This document shows, piece after piece, positions 41,932 to 50,689 of a stretch of 59,703 nt of DNA. Source of the DNA: JBOFFC01 sp051648405 (GTDB lineage: Bacteria > Planctomycetota > Planctomycetia > Pirellulales > Lacipirellulaceae); contig JBOFFC010000053.1 in NCBI GenBank assembly GCA_051648405.1, forward strand, positions 1 to 59,703, given 5' to 3'. The notes below the pieces were generated by a model. It was not told where the DNA came from and ran no database searches. It worked only from the letters and a program-made list of their open reading frames with translations. Within the stretch, counting starts at the first letter, position 1. Every line of letters starts with the position of its first letter. The position numbers were made by a program, and so were the translations under genes.

Positions 41932-43584
41932 ATGAGTAAGGGTAACAGTACTTCCATAGCAGCCTCTGGTCCCACTGCACCGGTACCTAAGGACCCGCAG
42001 CCAAGCGTCGATCGCATCGACGACCTTGCCCGCAGAATCCTTAGCGGCGATATCTTGCTGCCGAAGTTTCAGCGGGGATTCGTATGGGAGCGACCCCAGA
42101 TTATCGAGCTACTAGATTCCGTCGCGAGAGGCTACCCAATCGGCAGTGTGCTCCTGTGGCAGAGCCGCCGAGAACTCAGGAGTGAGAACGCTATAGCTGA
42201 GATGGACATTGCGCTCCCGCGACCAGACTACCCCGTCAACTATCTCCTGGACGGCCAGCAGCGACTTTCTGCCATATGTGGAGCCATGCACTGGAGGGGG
42301 GCCGATCCCAAAAGCCGCTGGAACATCGTATACGACCTTCGATCAAAAGAATTTGTCCACCTCGATACTCTCGATGATCCACCCCTGCACCAAGTTCGAG
42401 TTAACAAGCTTGCGGATTCAGCGGGATTTTTCAAGCATGTGGCGAGTCTGGACACTCTTGCAGCCCCAGATAAAGCGGACCTTAAGGCGCAGGCTGACCT
42501 GCTTTTCAACCGCTTTAAAGACTACAAGATCGCCACCGTTACTCTCGGTGACATGTCCGTTCAAGACGTTGCTCCGATCTTCGAGCGCATTAATAGCACT
42601 GGAACTGCGCTTACGATCGTCGACTTGATGCGCGCGGCGACTTGGAGCCCGGACTTCGACCTCATTGACGCTATCGACGCGATTCTGGAGGAGCTTGGTG
42701 AAAAAGGCTTTGGTGACATCGACAAGAAAGTGGTGCTGCGAATCATCTCGGCAGCTGCAGGAGCTGGGTATTCGTCCGACAGCATCGACCAGTTGCGCCA
42801 TCACGACTCTTCGGCGCTAAAGGACGCAGTTGCCAACACAGGCGATGCATTTAAGCGGACCGTTGATTTCCTGGCGACGCACCTTCGCGTACCAGGCGCG
42901 ACAGTCATTCCGTACTCGAACCAGTTGACTGTGTTGACGGATGTCTTTCGCCGGATTCCCAGTCCATCCGCCGAACAGACGAGGGCGATTCAGAAGTGGT
43001 TCTGGCGCTCGTCCATAGCGGGCTACTTTAGCGGTTGGAACACTGGAATGATGAGTTCTGACTCGGAGTCAGTAAAGCTGTTTGCTTCCGGTGCAAATAG
43101 CGAAATCGCTCTCGACGTCGCAAAGCCCAGTGCCGACACCTGGAGGTTGAGACAGTTCAGGTTAAACAATGCGCACGCAAAAATATTGGCAATCGTTCTG
43201 TCGTATCAGCAACCGGTGGATTTACTAACCGGGGCTACCATCGATATGGCGACTGCGCTTTCATGGGGCAATTCAAAAGAGTATCACCACTTCTTTCCGC
43301 AAAAGTTCTTGAAGGGCAAGAACGAGCCATCGGCGCGCATCAACAGTCTCGCAAACATTGTGCTCCTCACATCGGCGAGCAACAAACAGATATTAGGGCT
43401 AGCCCCATCGGTGTATCTAAAGAAGGTGCAGGTTGCTGCTGGTGCTGAGCGCGATCGGTGGCTTCGATCGAATCTGATCTCTGGTGAGGCTTTCGATGCA
43501 GCACTTGAGGACGACTTCGACGCATTCCTTAAGGCGCGTGCATCTACTATTCAAGATGAGGTGGATAAGCTTACTGGGTGGTAA
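41932..43584 (+). CDS. DUF262 / HNH protein, GmrSD-like type IV restriction nuclease candidate
   Basis: This is a 550-residue cytoplasmic protein. The N-terminal ParB/Srx-like DUF262 domain has ILLPKFQRGFVWERPQIIEL, GSVLLWQ, and the signature LLDGQQRLSAI (DGQQR at 107-111), then IFERINSTGTAL. The C-terminal part has EYHHFFPQKFL (His452, His453) with NSLANIVLLTSASNKQI behind it, a His-Me finger HNH arrangement like DUF1524. GmrS and GmrD fuse the same two domains and cut modified phage DNA. This protein is smaller than most. Base composition is visibly less GC-rich than its neighbours, with many A/T third positions, suggesting horizontal acquisition as a single-gene defence module. Confidence 0.82.
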   Translation: MSKGNSTSIAASGPTAPVPKDPQPSVDRIDDLARRILSGDILLPKFQRGFVWERPQIIELLDSVARGYPIGSVLLWQSRRELRSENAIAEMDIALPRPDYPVNYLLDGQQRLSAICGAMHWRGADPKSRWNIVYDLRSKEFVHLDTLDDPPLHQVRVNKLADSAGFFKHVASLDTLAAPDKADLKAQADLLFNRFKDYKIATVTLGDMSVQDVAPIFERINSTGTALTIVDLMRAATWSPDFDLIDAIDAILEELGEKGFGDIDKKVVLRIISAAAGAGYSSDSIDQLRHHDSSALKDAVANTGDAFKRTVDFLATHLRVPGATVIPYSNQLTVLTDVFRRIPSPSAEQTRAIQKWFWRSSIAGYFSGWNTGMMSSDSESVKLFASGANSEIALDVAKPSADTWRLRQFRLNNAHAKILAIVLSYQQPVDLLTGATIDMATALSWGNSKEYHHFFPQKFLKGKNEPSARINSLANIVLLTSASNKQILGLAPSVYLKKVQVAAGAERDRWLRSNLISGEAFDAALEDDFDAFLKARASTIQDEVDKLTGW

Positions 43585-43611
43585 GTCTGTCGTTGCATCG
43601 ATCGCCTGTCC

Positions 43612-43688
<77 letters not shown>

Positions 43689-43702
43689 ACAGGACGAACC
43701 GA

Positions 43703-43734
43703 GGCGTCGCTCCGGGGGCTCACGCCACCCGGCT
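43703..43734 (+). repeat. Direct repeat, left copy, upstream of GH9
   Basis: These 32 bases contain CTCCGGGGGCT and end ACCCGGCT. They match 46223-46254 in the same orientation with four mismatches. The two copies bracket the GH9 gene. Confidence 0.7.
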
Positions 43735-43856
43735 CAGGACGAGTGCCTCGGTGACGACGACCCGGGCGCCATGCTGAGCTTTGTCGGAGGGGCACAGCGC
43801 CCGCCTACCGCAGACCGCACGACGAGTCCGCCGCCTCTTCTCCAGCCAAGCCCGAT

Positions 43857-46073
43857 ATGCCAAACAACATTCGCCGCCGCGCATCCGTGTGTCTCTGCAT
43901 TGCCGGGTGGTGGTCGCCCGGTCTCGTTCATGCCCAGGCCGACGCGGCCCCGAGGTTCAACTACGCGGAGGCGATGCAGAAGTCGCTCTACTTCTACGAG
44001 GCGCAGCAGTCGGGAGTCCTGTCTCCGAACAACCGGGTCGCCTGGCGCGGCGGTGCCTGTCTGACGGATGGCAGCGATCTGGGGCGCGACCTGAGCGGCG
44101 GTTGGTTCGACGCCGGCGATCACTGGACCGCGAACCTGACGATGGCTTGGTCGGCCATGGCGCTAGCCACCTCCGCCCAGGCGTACCCTGAAGCCTGGAC
44201 GCAAAGCCAGCAGATGGATGAGCTGCTGGAAAGCCTGGTGCACGTCAACGACTACTTTTTGCGCTGTGTGCCCCCCCCGGGAGTCTCGGAAGCCGATCCC
44301 GCATTCGAAGTGGTCATCGGCTGCGGGGGCAGCGAGGGCGTCCCTCCTCCCAACGTGCACTCGATCTGGGCGCCCGCCGAGGTGGCGCATCGCCTGACCA
44401 ACCGACCGACGTTCCGGCTCAACGACAAGGCGCCGGGGGGCGATATTCCGGCAGCGATGGCGGCGGCGATGGCGGCCTCCGCAATCGTCATCAACGAGCA
44501 CCGCGACGCGCTCGAGGGAAAGAACGGATTCGAGGACTGGGACGGCGAAGCCTACGCGGCACGGCTGATCGAGGCCGCGGAACGACTGCACGGCTTCGCC
44601 TTCAAGTACCGCAGCGCCGAGCACAATCAGGGAAAGGCGCTCCGTTCGGACGGGCAGGTTGTCGGCATCGGTTATCGAACGAACGTCGTGGTGGACAAAC
44701 TGCTGGCGGCAGAGGCCTGGCTTGCGGTCTGGCATCGCGATCGCGCCGACTCCGCCGCCGCTCAGCACTGGCGAGACAAGGCGTTCGCCACGCACCAAGG
44801 GGAGTACGCTCAGGAGGGCTTGAACGATTGGTGGCGGGACAACGGAGCGGGGTTCTTCGGAAAGGTGGCCGCCCTTGTTTTACTCCAACTCGATCCCGGG
44901 AACGAAGCCGCTCACAGCGAGCTTGCCCATTACTGCTCTCGGATTCTGGAGTACCACCGGACGCCGGGAGGTCTCCGATTGCGGGAGCCCTCGGCGCACG
45001 AATGGGGAAGCCTCCGACACGCCGCCAATGCGGCGATGATCGCCCTCTATTACAGCGACCGCGTGAGTGACGCTCCGGAATTGCAGGGAAACGCCGAGTG
45101 GCAGCGCGGCAGGAAGCCGCTGGAGCGCAAGCAGGAGTGGTTGCGAGTTGGGCGTCATCAGATTGACTACGCGTTGGGGAAGAATCCCTATGGGCGCAGT
45201 TATCTGGTGGGCTTCGGAAACAATCCGTTCAACGCCCCTCACCATCGAGGGGCCCATGGCGTGTGGGCGGGCTTCGAGCATTTAATTGCGAAGGCGCCCG
45301 AGTACCGACCTTCGCAATGCCGCCACGTTCTCTATGGCGCACTCCTGGGCGGCCCGGATAACCAGGACGTCTTCACCTGCAAGCGAGTGGATCAAGAGTA
45401 CATCTTCCAGCACCCGACGGTCCCCGCGTGGGGAATCGTCAAACCTCGCGCTGGCTATGTGTTCTCCGGGAGCGACGTCCCTGTTCAGTTGGTTTCGAAC
45501 CCCCAGTTCAATGAAGTCGCCATCGACTATAACGCCGCGTTCACCGCGGCGCTCGCGTTCCTCGAAGCAAAGAAGTTGGGAGTCGGAACCCCCCTTCCCG
45601 ACACGGAGTTTCCTCCGCCGGTGGTGCGGACGGACAGCGACGACGTCCTGACGACCGACCGCGAGTTCTTCGCGACAGCGAGGGTCCTAGCTCCCGAAGC
45701 TCCCTGTCGCATCGAGATCAAGGCGTACAATCGGTCGCGTTGGCCACCGCGAGTGACCACGATCGAGAAGGTGCGGATGCAACTGGATCCCGCTTTGGCC
45801 AAGGCCGCGAGATGGAGCGTTGTCGAGGACGCGACGGTGAAGATTTCGGTGGTCCCGACAGAACGAGGGCACGTGTTGCTCGAGGTCGAGCTACCGCCGA
45901 TCGAGTTGTTCCCGGGGCGTCGCGATCCAAAGAACGACGACCACTACCGACTCGTGGTCGAATGCGACTGCAATATCGAGTCGCTGCGGAAGCATCCCGC
46001 GTTCGCGAAGGCGTCCGAGCAACGAGAATCGATGCTCTCTCGAACGCAGTTGGTCCATGGTCAGTCGGAGTGA
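43857..46073 (+). CDS. Secreted glycoside hydrolase family 9 protein (cellulase-type)
   Basis: This is a 738-residue protein with a signal peptide (VCLCIAGWWSPGLVHAQA). The GH9 signature GGWFDAGDHW at 81-90 supplies the catalytic Asp pair (Asp85, Asp88). NPYGRSYLVGFGNNPFNAPH and RGAHG form the second signature, and NEVAIDYNAAFTAALAFL holds the proton-donor Glu (Glu553). Residues ~590-720 form a C-terminal beta-sandwich of unknown type (EFFATARVLAPEAPCRIEIK). The usual N-terminal Ig-like domain is missing. It likely cleaves beta-1,4-glucans or related polysaccharides outside the cell. Codon use is less GC-biased than the murein genes, and flanking direct repeats hint at acquisition. Confidence 0.87.
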   Translation: MPNNIRRRASVCLCIAGWWSPGLVHAQADAAPRFNYAEAMQKSLYFYEAQQSGVLSPNNRVAWRGGACLTDGSDLGRDLSGGWFDAGDHWTANLTMAWSAMALATSAQAYPEAWTQSQQMDELLESLVHVNDYFLRCVPPPGVSEADPAFEVVIGCGGSEGVPPPNVHSIWAPAEVAHRLTNRPTFRLNDKAPGGDIPAAMAAAMAASAIVINEHRDALEGKNGFEDWDGEAYAARLIEAAERLHGFAFKYRSAEHNQGKALRSDGQVVGIGYRTNVVVDKLLAAEAWLAVWHRDRADSAAAQHWRDKAFATHQGEYAQEGLNDWWRDNGAGFFGKVAALVLLQLDPGNEAAHSELAHYCSRILEYHRTPGGLRLREPSAHEWGSLRHAANAAMIALYYSDRVSDAPELQGNAEWQRGRKPLERKQEWLRVGRHQIDYALGKNPYGRSYLVGFGNNPFNAPHHRGAHGVWAGFEHLIAKAPEYRPSQCRHVLYGALLGGPDNQDVFTCKRVDQEYIFQHPTVPAWGIVKPRAGYVFSGSDVPVQLVSNPQFNEVAIDYNAAFTAALAFLEAKKLGVGTPLPDTEFPPPVVRTDSDDVLTTDREFFATARVLAPEAPCRIEIKAYNRSRWPPRVTTIEKVRMQLDPALAKAARWSVVEDATVKISVVPTERGHVLLEVELPPIELFPGRRDPKNDDHYRLVVECDCNIESLRKHPAFAKASEQRESMLSRTQLVHGQSE

Positions 46074-46222
46074 GGCGTCTAGCGCCACGCCCACGCGACC
46101 GCGTCGGGCGTGTTCGCACGACTTGACCTCGCTCGGGCTGGCCGGACTGCACCCGGTGGGGATGGGGCCCGCACTAGTCGGCGAGTCGATGGAGCCTGCC
46201 GGGCGCTAGAGTGCATCAAGCC

Positions 46223-46254
46223 GGCGTCACTCCGGGGGCTTACACAACCCGGCT
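46223..46254 (+). repeat. Direct repeat, right copy, downstream of GH9
   Basis: This matches 43703-43734 with four differences in 32 bases, in the same orientation. It lies between the GH9 and sulfatase genes. Confidence 0.7.
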
Positions 46255-46310
46255 CCCAGTAGATCAGCCCCGTAGATGTACAGCAGCCAAATCTTTCAGG
46301 AACAGCGTCC

Positions 46311-47819
46311 ATGAAGCGATACCGAGCGCCCCGGTCGTTTCCACGGTGGCGCGCCGCCTTTGCTGGGCTTGCCTTCACTGGTGGCGCCTTGCTGACCACT
46401 TCGGCAACGGCGAACGAGACGCCGCCGAACCTCGTTGTCGTCTTCGTCGATGACTTGGGTTACGCCGACATCGGCCCCTTCGGTTGCAACGCCTACGCGA
46501 CGCCGAACCTCGACCGGATGGCCGCCGAGGGGCGTGCCTTCACCGACTTCCATTCGGCGACCGCGGTCTGCAGCGCGTCTCGCGCCGCGCTGATGACCGG
46601 TTGCTACCCCCCTCGCGTCAGCGTCGAGGGGGCTTACTCCCCGTGGAACCGCAACGGGCTGCACCCGCAGGAGGTCACCCTCGCCGAGGTCTGCAAGTCG
46701 CGGGGGTACGCGACGGCTTGCGTCGGCAAGTGGCACCTGGGAGACCTGCCGCAGTTCCTGCCGACCCGGCAAGGTTTTGACGAGTGGTTTGGCTTGCCCT
46801 ACTCGAACGACATGTGGCAGTACCGCGACGGCGAGACGACGCTCGAGCACGGCGTCCGGTCTTCCGGTGAGAATCGCGTCTGGCCCCCGCTGCCACTGTA
46901 CGACGGCGAGCGGGTGATCGACGACAACCTCACCCCCAAGGAGCACGAGGAGTTGACGGCCCGCTACACGCGTCGGGCCGTGGACTTCGTAGATCGGCAC
47001 GCGGGACGACGCCCCTTCTTCCTCTACATGCCGCACACGATGGCGCACGTCCCCTTGTTCGTCTCGCCACGGTTCGCCGGCAAGAGCGGCGCGGGGTTGT
47101 ACGGCGACGTCCTCCTGGAGCTGGACGACTCCGTCGGCCAGGTGATGGCCGCTCTCGAGCGTGGCGGCGTGGCGGACGACACCCTTGTGATCTTCACCTC
47201 GGACAACGGCCCCTGGCTGTGCTACGGCGATCACGCCGGTTCGGCCGGTCCCCTCCGCGAGGGGAAGGGGACCATGTTCGAGGGGGGCTACCGCGTGCCT
47301 TGCCTGATGCGTTGGCCGCGCCGCATCCCGGCCGGCACTTCGTGCGACGAGTTGTGCTCGACGATGGACCTGCTGCCGACCGTGGTCGCGTTGCTTGGCG
47401 CCGACTCACCCCCCGACCGCAAGGTCGATGGTCGCGACGTCACGGCGCTGCTGACGGGGGACGCCCGTTCGCCCCACGACGCCTTCTATTGCTACTACGA
47501 CGGCGCGCTCCTGGCCGTGCGCGACCGCCGCTGGAAACTAGTGTTGCCCCACCGCTACCGTACGCTCGGAGATCGTCCCGGTGGCGCGGGGGGGCGAGCC
47601 GTCCCCTACGACCAGGCCGAGGCCGTGCAGTCGCTCTACGACCTGAAGAACGACCTTGGCGAGACGACGGACGTCTCCGCGGCGAACCCCGCGGTGGTGA
47701 AGCGTCTCCTGACGCACGTCGAAGCGGCGCGGCGCGAACTCGGCGACCGACTCACCGGCCGCGAGGGGGCGTCCCGCCGGCCCGTAGGCTTCGTTCCGAA
47801 GCCTGAGCGAGACCGATAG
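46311..47819 (+). CDS. Secreted sulfatase (family S1, formylglycine-dependent)
   Basis: This is a 502-residue protein with a signal peptide ending near ATANE. The metal-binding Asp pair is in VVVFVDDLGYADIGPFGCNA, and the formylglycine motif is CSASR (Cys87) in ATAVCSASRAALMTGCYPPR. VGKWHLGD and FTSDNGPWLCYGDHAGSAGP with LREGKGTMFEGGYRVPCLMR complete the S1 pattern. It removes sulfate esters from polysaccharides or other substrates. The next-door GH9 enzyme suggests joint action on a sulfated glucan-like polymer, though the two genes need not be co-transcribed. No anaerobic or FGE-type maturase is in the window. Confidence 0.93.
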   Translation: MKRYRAPRSFPRWRAAFAGLAFTGGALLTTSATANETPPNLVVVFVDDLGYADIGPFGCNAYATPNLDRMAAEGRAFTDFHSATAVCSASRAALMTGCYPPRVSVEGAYSPWNRNGLHPQEVTLAEVCKSRGYATACVGKWHLGDLPQFLPTRQGFDEWFGLPYSNDMWQYRDGETTLEHGVRSSGENRVWPPLPLYDGERVIDDNLTPKEHEELTARYTRRAVDFVDRHAGRRPFFLYMPHTMAHVPLFVSPRFAGKSGAGLYGDVLLELDDSVGQVMAALERGGVADDTLVIFTSDNGPWLCYGDHAGSAGPLREGKGTMFEGGYRVPCLMRWPRRIPAGTSCDELCSTMDLLPTVVALLGADSPPDRKVDGRDVTALLTGDARSPHDAFYCYYDGALLAVRDRRWKLVLPHRYRTLGDRPGGAGGRAVPYDQAEAVQSLYDLKNDLGETTDVSAANPAVVKRLLTHVEAARRELGDRLTGREGASRRPVGFVPKPERDR

Positions 47820-47911
47820 CAGCCTGTTGATTTTTCGACAGGCTGCGTGGTCGCAGGGAGGCGACGTCGAAACCGTGGCGTTTTCGCCGCGGTTTCGCGA
47901 GCCGCGAGTGG
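47818..47911 (-). repeat. 94-base dispersed repeat, copy 1
   Basis: The reverse complement of this stretch aligns without gaps to 50690-50783 with about 85 percent identity. It contains CGCGAAACCGCGGCGAAA and an internal hairpin (AGCAGCCTGT and ACAGGCTGC). It starts at the stop codon of the sulfatase gene and may terminate its transcript. Confidence 0.8.
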
Positions 47912-47926
47912 CCCCACGGCGGCGCC

Positions 47927-48238
47927 TCACACCGTCTCGACTTCCACCGGGGCCTGGGTCTTGCGGCGCGAGCGCGAGCGCTTCGGCGCGGGGGCGCCCC
48001 ACTCTTTGGTGAGGGTCTCGAAGACCTCGGGGGACTCGTAGCGGACGATCCCTTTGCCGTCGGGCATCGGGCCGATCAGGCCCCGGAAGACCGGGAAGCC
48101 CCGCAGCGTCAGGTCGGTCGAGCAGTCGTCGATGCCGATCTGCGTGTGCATCTTCAGCACCGCTTCGGTGTGCGGGTAGTCCTTGCTGCGGATCTCGCCG
48201 CCGGCGCCGCGGGTGACGATGCGGATGGTGCGTTCCAT
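47927..48238 (-). CDS. Small conserved-looking hypothetical protein
   Basis: This is a 103-residue protein with no signal peptide. It opens MERTIRIVTRGAGGEI and is mixed alpha/beta, with GLIGPMPDGKGIVRYESPEV in the middle and a basic tail PAPKRSRSRRKTQAP. I recognise no family. Codon third positions are strongly GC, as in real genes of the window, and no competing frame on the other strand is better. The basic tail would suit nucleic-acid contact, which is speculation. Confidence 0.6.
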   Translation of the reverse strand: MERTIRIVTRGAGGEIRSKDYPHTEAVLKMHTQIGIDDCSTDLTLRGFPVFRGLIGPMPDGKGIVRYESPEVFETLTKEWGAPAPKRSRSRRKTQAPVEVETV

Positions 48239-48665
48239 GGCGTGGGGCCGGGGGTGCGTTGGAGTCGGCGGGAGGGTGGTCGGGTCGTCTCGGCCACTCC
48301 CTGCGCCGCTCGCCCCACCACTAGGGCGCCTGTCGGGCCATCCTCGGCCCGGCGACGCGGCGGCTTGCCCAACCCCGGGCCTTGTTGGCCATGGGTACGG
48401 GGCGCCGCGTCACTCAGCTAGCATCGGCGATTGGCGGGCGGCGTCTGCACTCGCCCGGAGGCCCCGCCGCACGCCGGGCACAGCCCCCCCAGCCGGACCC
48501 GAGGGGAACGCGGAAAGGGGAGCTCGGAACGCGGAATCGATGATGCCCGCAAGCCCGTGCGCTGCCGCGCGACCCTGCCGAATTCCGCATTCCGAACGCC
48601 GCATTCCGCGTTCTCCGTCCGCTTGCCGGGCCCGCCAGCGGTCGATATTGTTGAGACGCTACCCC
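48239..48665. other. 427-base gene-free region before tRNA-Ser
   Basis: No credible gene is found. The one structured part is the inverted repeat at 48503-48616. The last bases before 48666 should contain the tRNA promoter, but no clear -10/-35 pair stands out. Confidence 0.4.
48503..48616. repeat. Imperfect 35-base inverted repeat of GGAACGCGGAAT units
   Basis: The arms 48503-48537 and 48582-48616 consist of repeated GGAACGCGGAA/TTCCGCGTTC-like units and pair with about seven mismatches. It belongs to the same class of MITE-like palindromes seen elsewhere in the window. Confidence 0.65.
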
Positions 48666-48747
48666 GGAGGGTAAGCGAATGGTTAGCAGGCTGACTCGAA
48701 ATCAGTTGCCGGGTAACCGGTTGAGGGTTCGAATCCCTTGCCCTCCG
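48666..48747 (+). tRNA. tRNA-Ser (anticodon CGA)
   Basis: The acceptor arms GGAGGGT (48666-48672) and GCCCTCC (48740-48746) pair, with discriminator G at 48747. The anticodon loop CTCGAAA gives CGA at 48697-48699, reading UCG. A long variable arm (TGCCGGGTAACCGG) and the T loop GGTTCGAATCC are typical for tRNA-Ser. The CCA end is not encoded. Confidence 0.93.
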
Positions 48748-48946
48748 CTGGTTTAGGGTTTTCCTCGGTGTTCAGCGTGGCGTGGGGGGCGGCGTGAGCC
48801 GAACGAACCCCGCCTCGGCCAGGATCAGGGCCACGGCGTCGCTTGCCTCGGGCCGACCGGGCCGCCCCAGACCGTGGCCCGGAGGCCGAGGACGACGCGG
48901 AGGCGGGCGGGGAAGTCGAGCATGAGAGTTACGGGGGGCCGAGGCG

Positions 48947-49321
48947 ATGAAACGATTGCCGCCATGGGTCGAGGGCATCGGCGTGGTGAGCGCCGCCATC
49001 CTAGCGATGCAAGTCGTGTGGTCGTGTGTCGCGTGGCTCGTCACCCCGAGCGACGAGACGATGGCCAAGCTGTTGCTCCCCGTCGCTCGCCTCGACCTCT
49101 ATTGGGCGATGTGCGGGTCGATCGCTGTGAGTTGCGTCTCGGCATGGTACTGGGACTGGCTGAAGGGCAATCGCACTCAGGCACAGATAGATCGCCAGAT
49201 CGCGGAAGCAATCGAACAGGCGCTCGCCAACGCGGGGCAGGCCAAACACGACGAAATGGACCACCAGAACGCAGATGACGATCGGCGGACCAAAGTCGAT
49301 GGCAGCTTAGGTGAATCGTGA
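48947..49321 (+). CDS. Small membrane protein, unknown function
   Basis: This is a 124-residue protein starting MKRLPPWVEGIGVVSAAILA. Two transmembrane helices are likely (about 10-32 and 50-68, LYWAMCGSIAVSCVSAWYW), followed by a charged cytoplasmic tail (NRTQAQIDRQIAEAIEQALA). Both ends of the frame fit a real gene, and the composition is somewhat less GC-rich than nearby genes. No family is recognised. With the HTH gene that follows it may be a remnant of an inserted element. Confidence 0.55.
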   Translation: MKRLPPWVEGIGVVSAAILAMQVVWSCVAWLVTPSDETMAKLLLPVARLDLYWAMCGSIAVSCVSAWYWDWLKGNRTQAQIDRQIAEAIEQALANAGQAKHDEMDHQNADDDRRTKVDGSLGES

Positions 49322-49397
49322 GCGAGGCATGGCTACTGGAGGTGTTCGGGCGGTGAAGCGGTTGACGGACTTGCATTCGAGTATCGGAAAAGATACC

Positions 49398-49634
49398 ATG
49401 GCACCGAGTATCCGACCACCCCGAAGAGTTAGCGCTGTGGATCAGCTCATCGCCGAGATGCGGCGTGCAATCACTGACGGCCGTTCGTCTGCGATAAAAA
49501 TCGCAGCCGCAGCCGGCACGACGAAGATGCACGTCTATCGCATCATGGACGGGGAGAACATTCCGTCAGCCAAGCTCGCGGAAGATATCGCCGCGCACCT
49601 GGGCTTCGCGCTCAAACTAGAGCCGATTGCCTGA
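49398..49634 (+). CDS. Small helix-turn-helix DNA-binding protein
   Basis: The protein has 78 residues from the ATG at 49398, which has GGAAAAG upstream; GTG 49311 and ATG 49329 are earlier in-frame starts. The region SSAIKIAAAAGTTKMHVYRI and MDGENIPSAKLAEDIAAHLG reads as an XRE/Cro-like HTH in which the recognition helix is TTKMHVYRIMDG. It is probably a repressor-like protein of a former mobile element or a single-gene regulator. A strong terminator follows. Confidence 0.65.
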   Translation: MAPSIRPPRRVSAVDQLIAEMRRAITDGRSSAIKIAAAAGTTKMHVYRIMDGENIPSAKLAEDIAAHLGFALKLEPIA

Positions 49635-49652
49635 CGCCGCTCCCGTTCAACT

Positions 49653-49673
49653 GCCCGCTTCAGCGGGCTTTTT
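49653..49673 (+). terminator. Rho-independent terminator after the HTH gene
   Basis: GCCCGC, loop TTCA, GCGGGC and then five T residues. It begins 19 bases past the stop codon and is the clearest intrinsic terminator in the window. Confidence 0.85.
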
Positions 49674-49752
49674 CGTTACGTAATTAGTAACGCATTCGAT
49701 ACTTACGGCAAAGTCACGAAAACGATACGCTCGGGCTTAATCAGTAGGATAA

Positions 49753-50208
49753 CAAATTAGATACTCGCCCCATCAAGCCGCTCGACGCGGCGAACACCCC
49801 GCCCGTCAGGGCCCCCCGCACGAGCAGGCCGTCGCGCTGCTCGCCGAGCTGCTGCCGCGGCTCGCGGCGCAGGGCTGGCGTGTCGCGCCGGTCGTCGTGG
49901 TGCGCGGCGCGCGTGTCGCGCTGGTGGACGAAGTGGGCGAGCTGTTCGGCGCGAAGGTTGCGATGATCGCCCTCGGCGAGCGGCCGGGCCTCGGCGCCGC
50001 GGACAGCCTCGGGGCGTACTTCGTGCACACCCCGCGGGTCGGCAACACCGACGCGCAGCGGAACTGCGTGTCGAACATCCGGCGCGGGGGGCTATCGTCA
50101 CGGGACGCCGCCCAGACTCTCGAGCACCTGCTGCTAGAATCGCTCCAACGCGGCATCAGCGGCTTCGAGCTGAAGGACCTGCGAGCGCTTCGACCCGCGC
50201 TTCGGTGA
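49753..50208 (+). pseudogene. eutC: Remnant of eutC (ethanolamine ammonia-lyase small subunit)
   Basis: After an in-frame TAA at 49750, about 150 codons read as the C-terminal half of EutC: QAVALLAELLPRLAAQGWRV, RVALVDEVGELFGAK, then VAMIALGERPGLGAADSLGA and YFVHTPRVGNTDAQRNCVSN. Full EutC is about 270-300 residues, so the N-terminal half is missing. There is no ATG until GTG at 49897, which would remove more of the domain. No eutB is present upstream; instead AT-rich sequence abuts the break at about 49,750. I read it as a gene truncated by insertion or deletion. Confidence 0.75.
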
Positions 50209-50388
50209 GGTCGCGAGGCGAGTGCCGCACTCCGCAGGGCGACGATGCGCGTGTCAAGGACGCTCCCCCTCCCCCCAGCCGCCACAACCGCTACAGGCCG
50301 ATCATTGAAGTCGCCGCGACGCTGACTAGCATGAAGCGAGGCCGGTTCGAGTCGAACCGATGTTCGCCCTACTTCGGAAACGGCAACC

Positions 50389-50631
50389 ATGAACCTCTCT
50401 TCTAAGCTCGTCGGCGCGGTCTGCCTCGTGACGGTGGCCAGCGCGGTGTTGCTCGGCTCGTCCCTCGGGCCCCGGTCCAGCGCACCTCGGGGATTCGATC
50501 AGAGCGACTCGACGACGGTGGCGGCTCGTTGGTACCAGCGTGCTCGCCAGGGGCAACTGCACTACCGAGCGACCCCCGCGGGACGGAACTTGCAGCACAC
50601 CCTGAAGCCGATCAGCAGCCGACGGGTCTAG
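50389..50631 (+). CDS. Short exported protein, unknown
   Basis: This is an 80-residue protein starting MNLSSKLVGAVCLVTVASAV, a convincing signal peptide or single N-terminal helix, then a short basic, Ser/Gln-rich mature part (WYQRARQGQLHYRATPAG). No family is recognised. A 13-base perfect hairpin directly follows the stop codon and would serve as terminator, which supports a real transcription unit. Confidence 0.5.
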   Translation: MNLSSKLVGAVCLVTVASAVLLGSSLGPRSSAPRGFDQSDSTTVAARWYQRARQGQLHYRATPAGRNLQHTLKPISSRRV

Positions 50632-50637
50632 CAGCCC

Positions 50638-50668
50638 GTTGAAAAACGCCGTCGTGGCGTTTTTCAAC
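50638..50668 (+). terminator. 13-base perfect hairpin after the short exported gene
   Basis: GTTGAAAAACGCC and GGCGTTTTTCAAC enclose a 5-base loop, seven bases past the stop codon. It is directly adjacent to the 94-base dispersed repeat, so it may be part of that element rather than a dedicated terminator. Confidence 0.55.
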
Positions 50669-50689
50669 GTCGCCAAGCTCACGGCCGAG

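Noticed and set aside
48666..49750. Prophage or integrative element at tRNA-Ser
   Set aside because: There is no integrase, and I could not find a second copy of the tRNA 3' end that would mark an attachment site. An older, decayed insertion is still possible.
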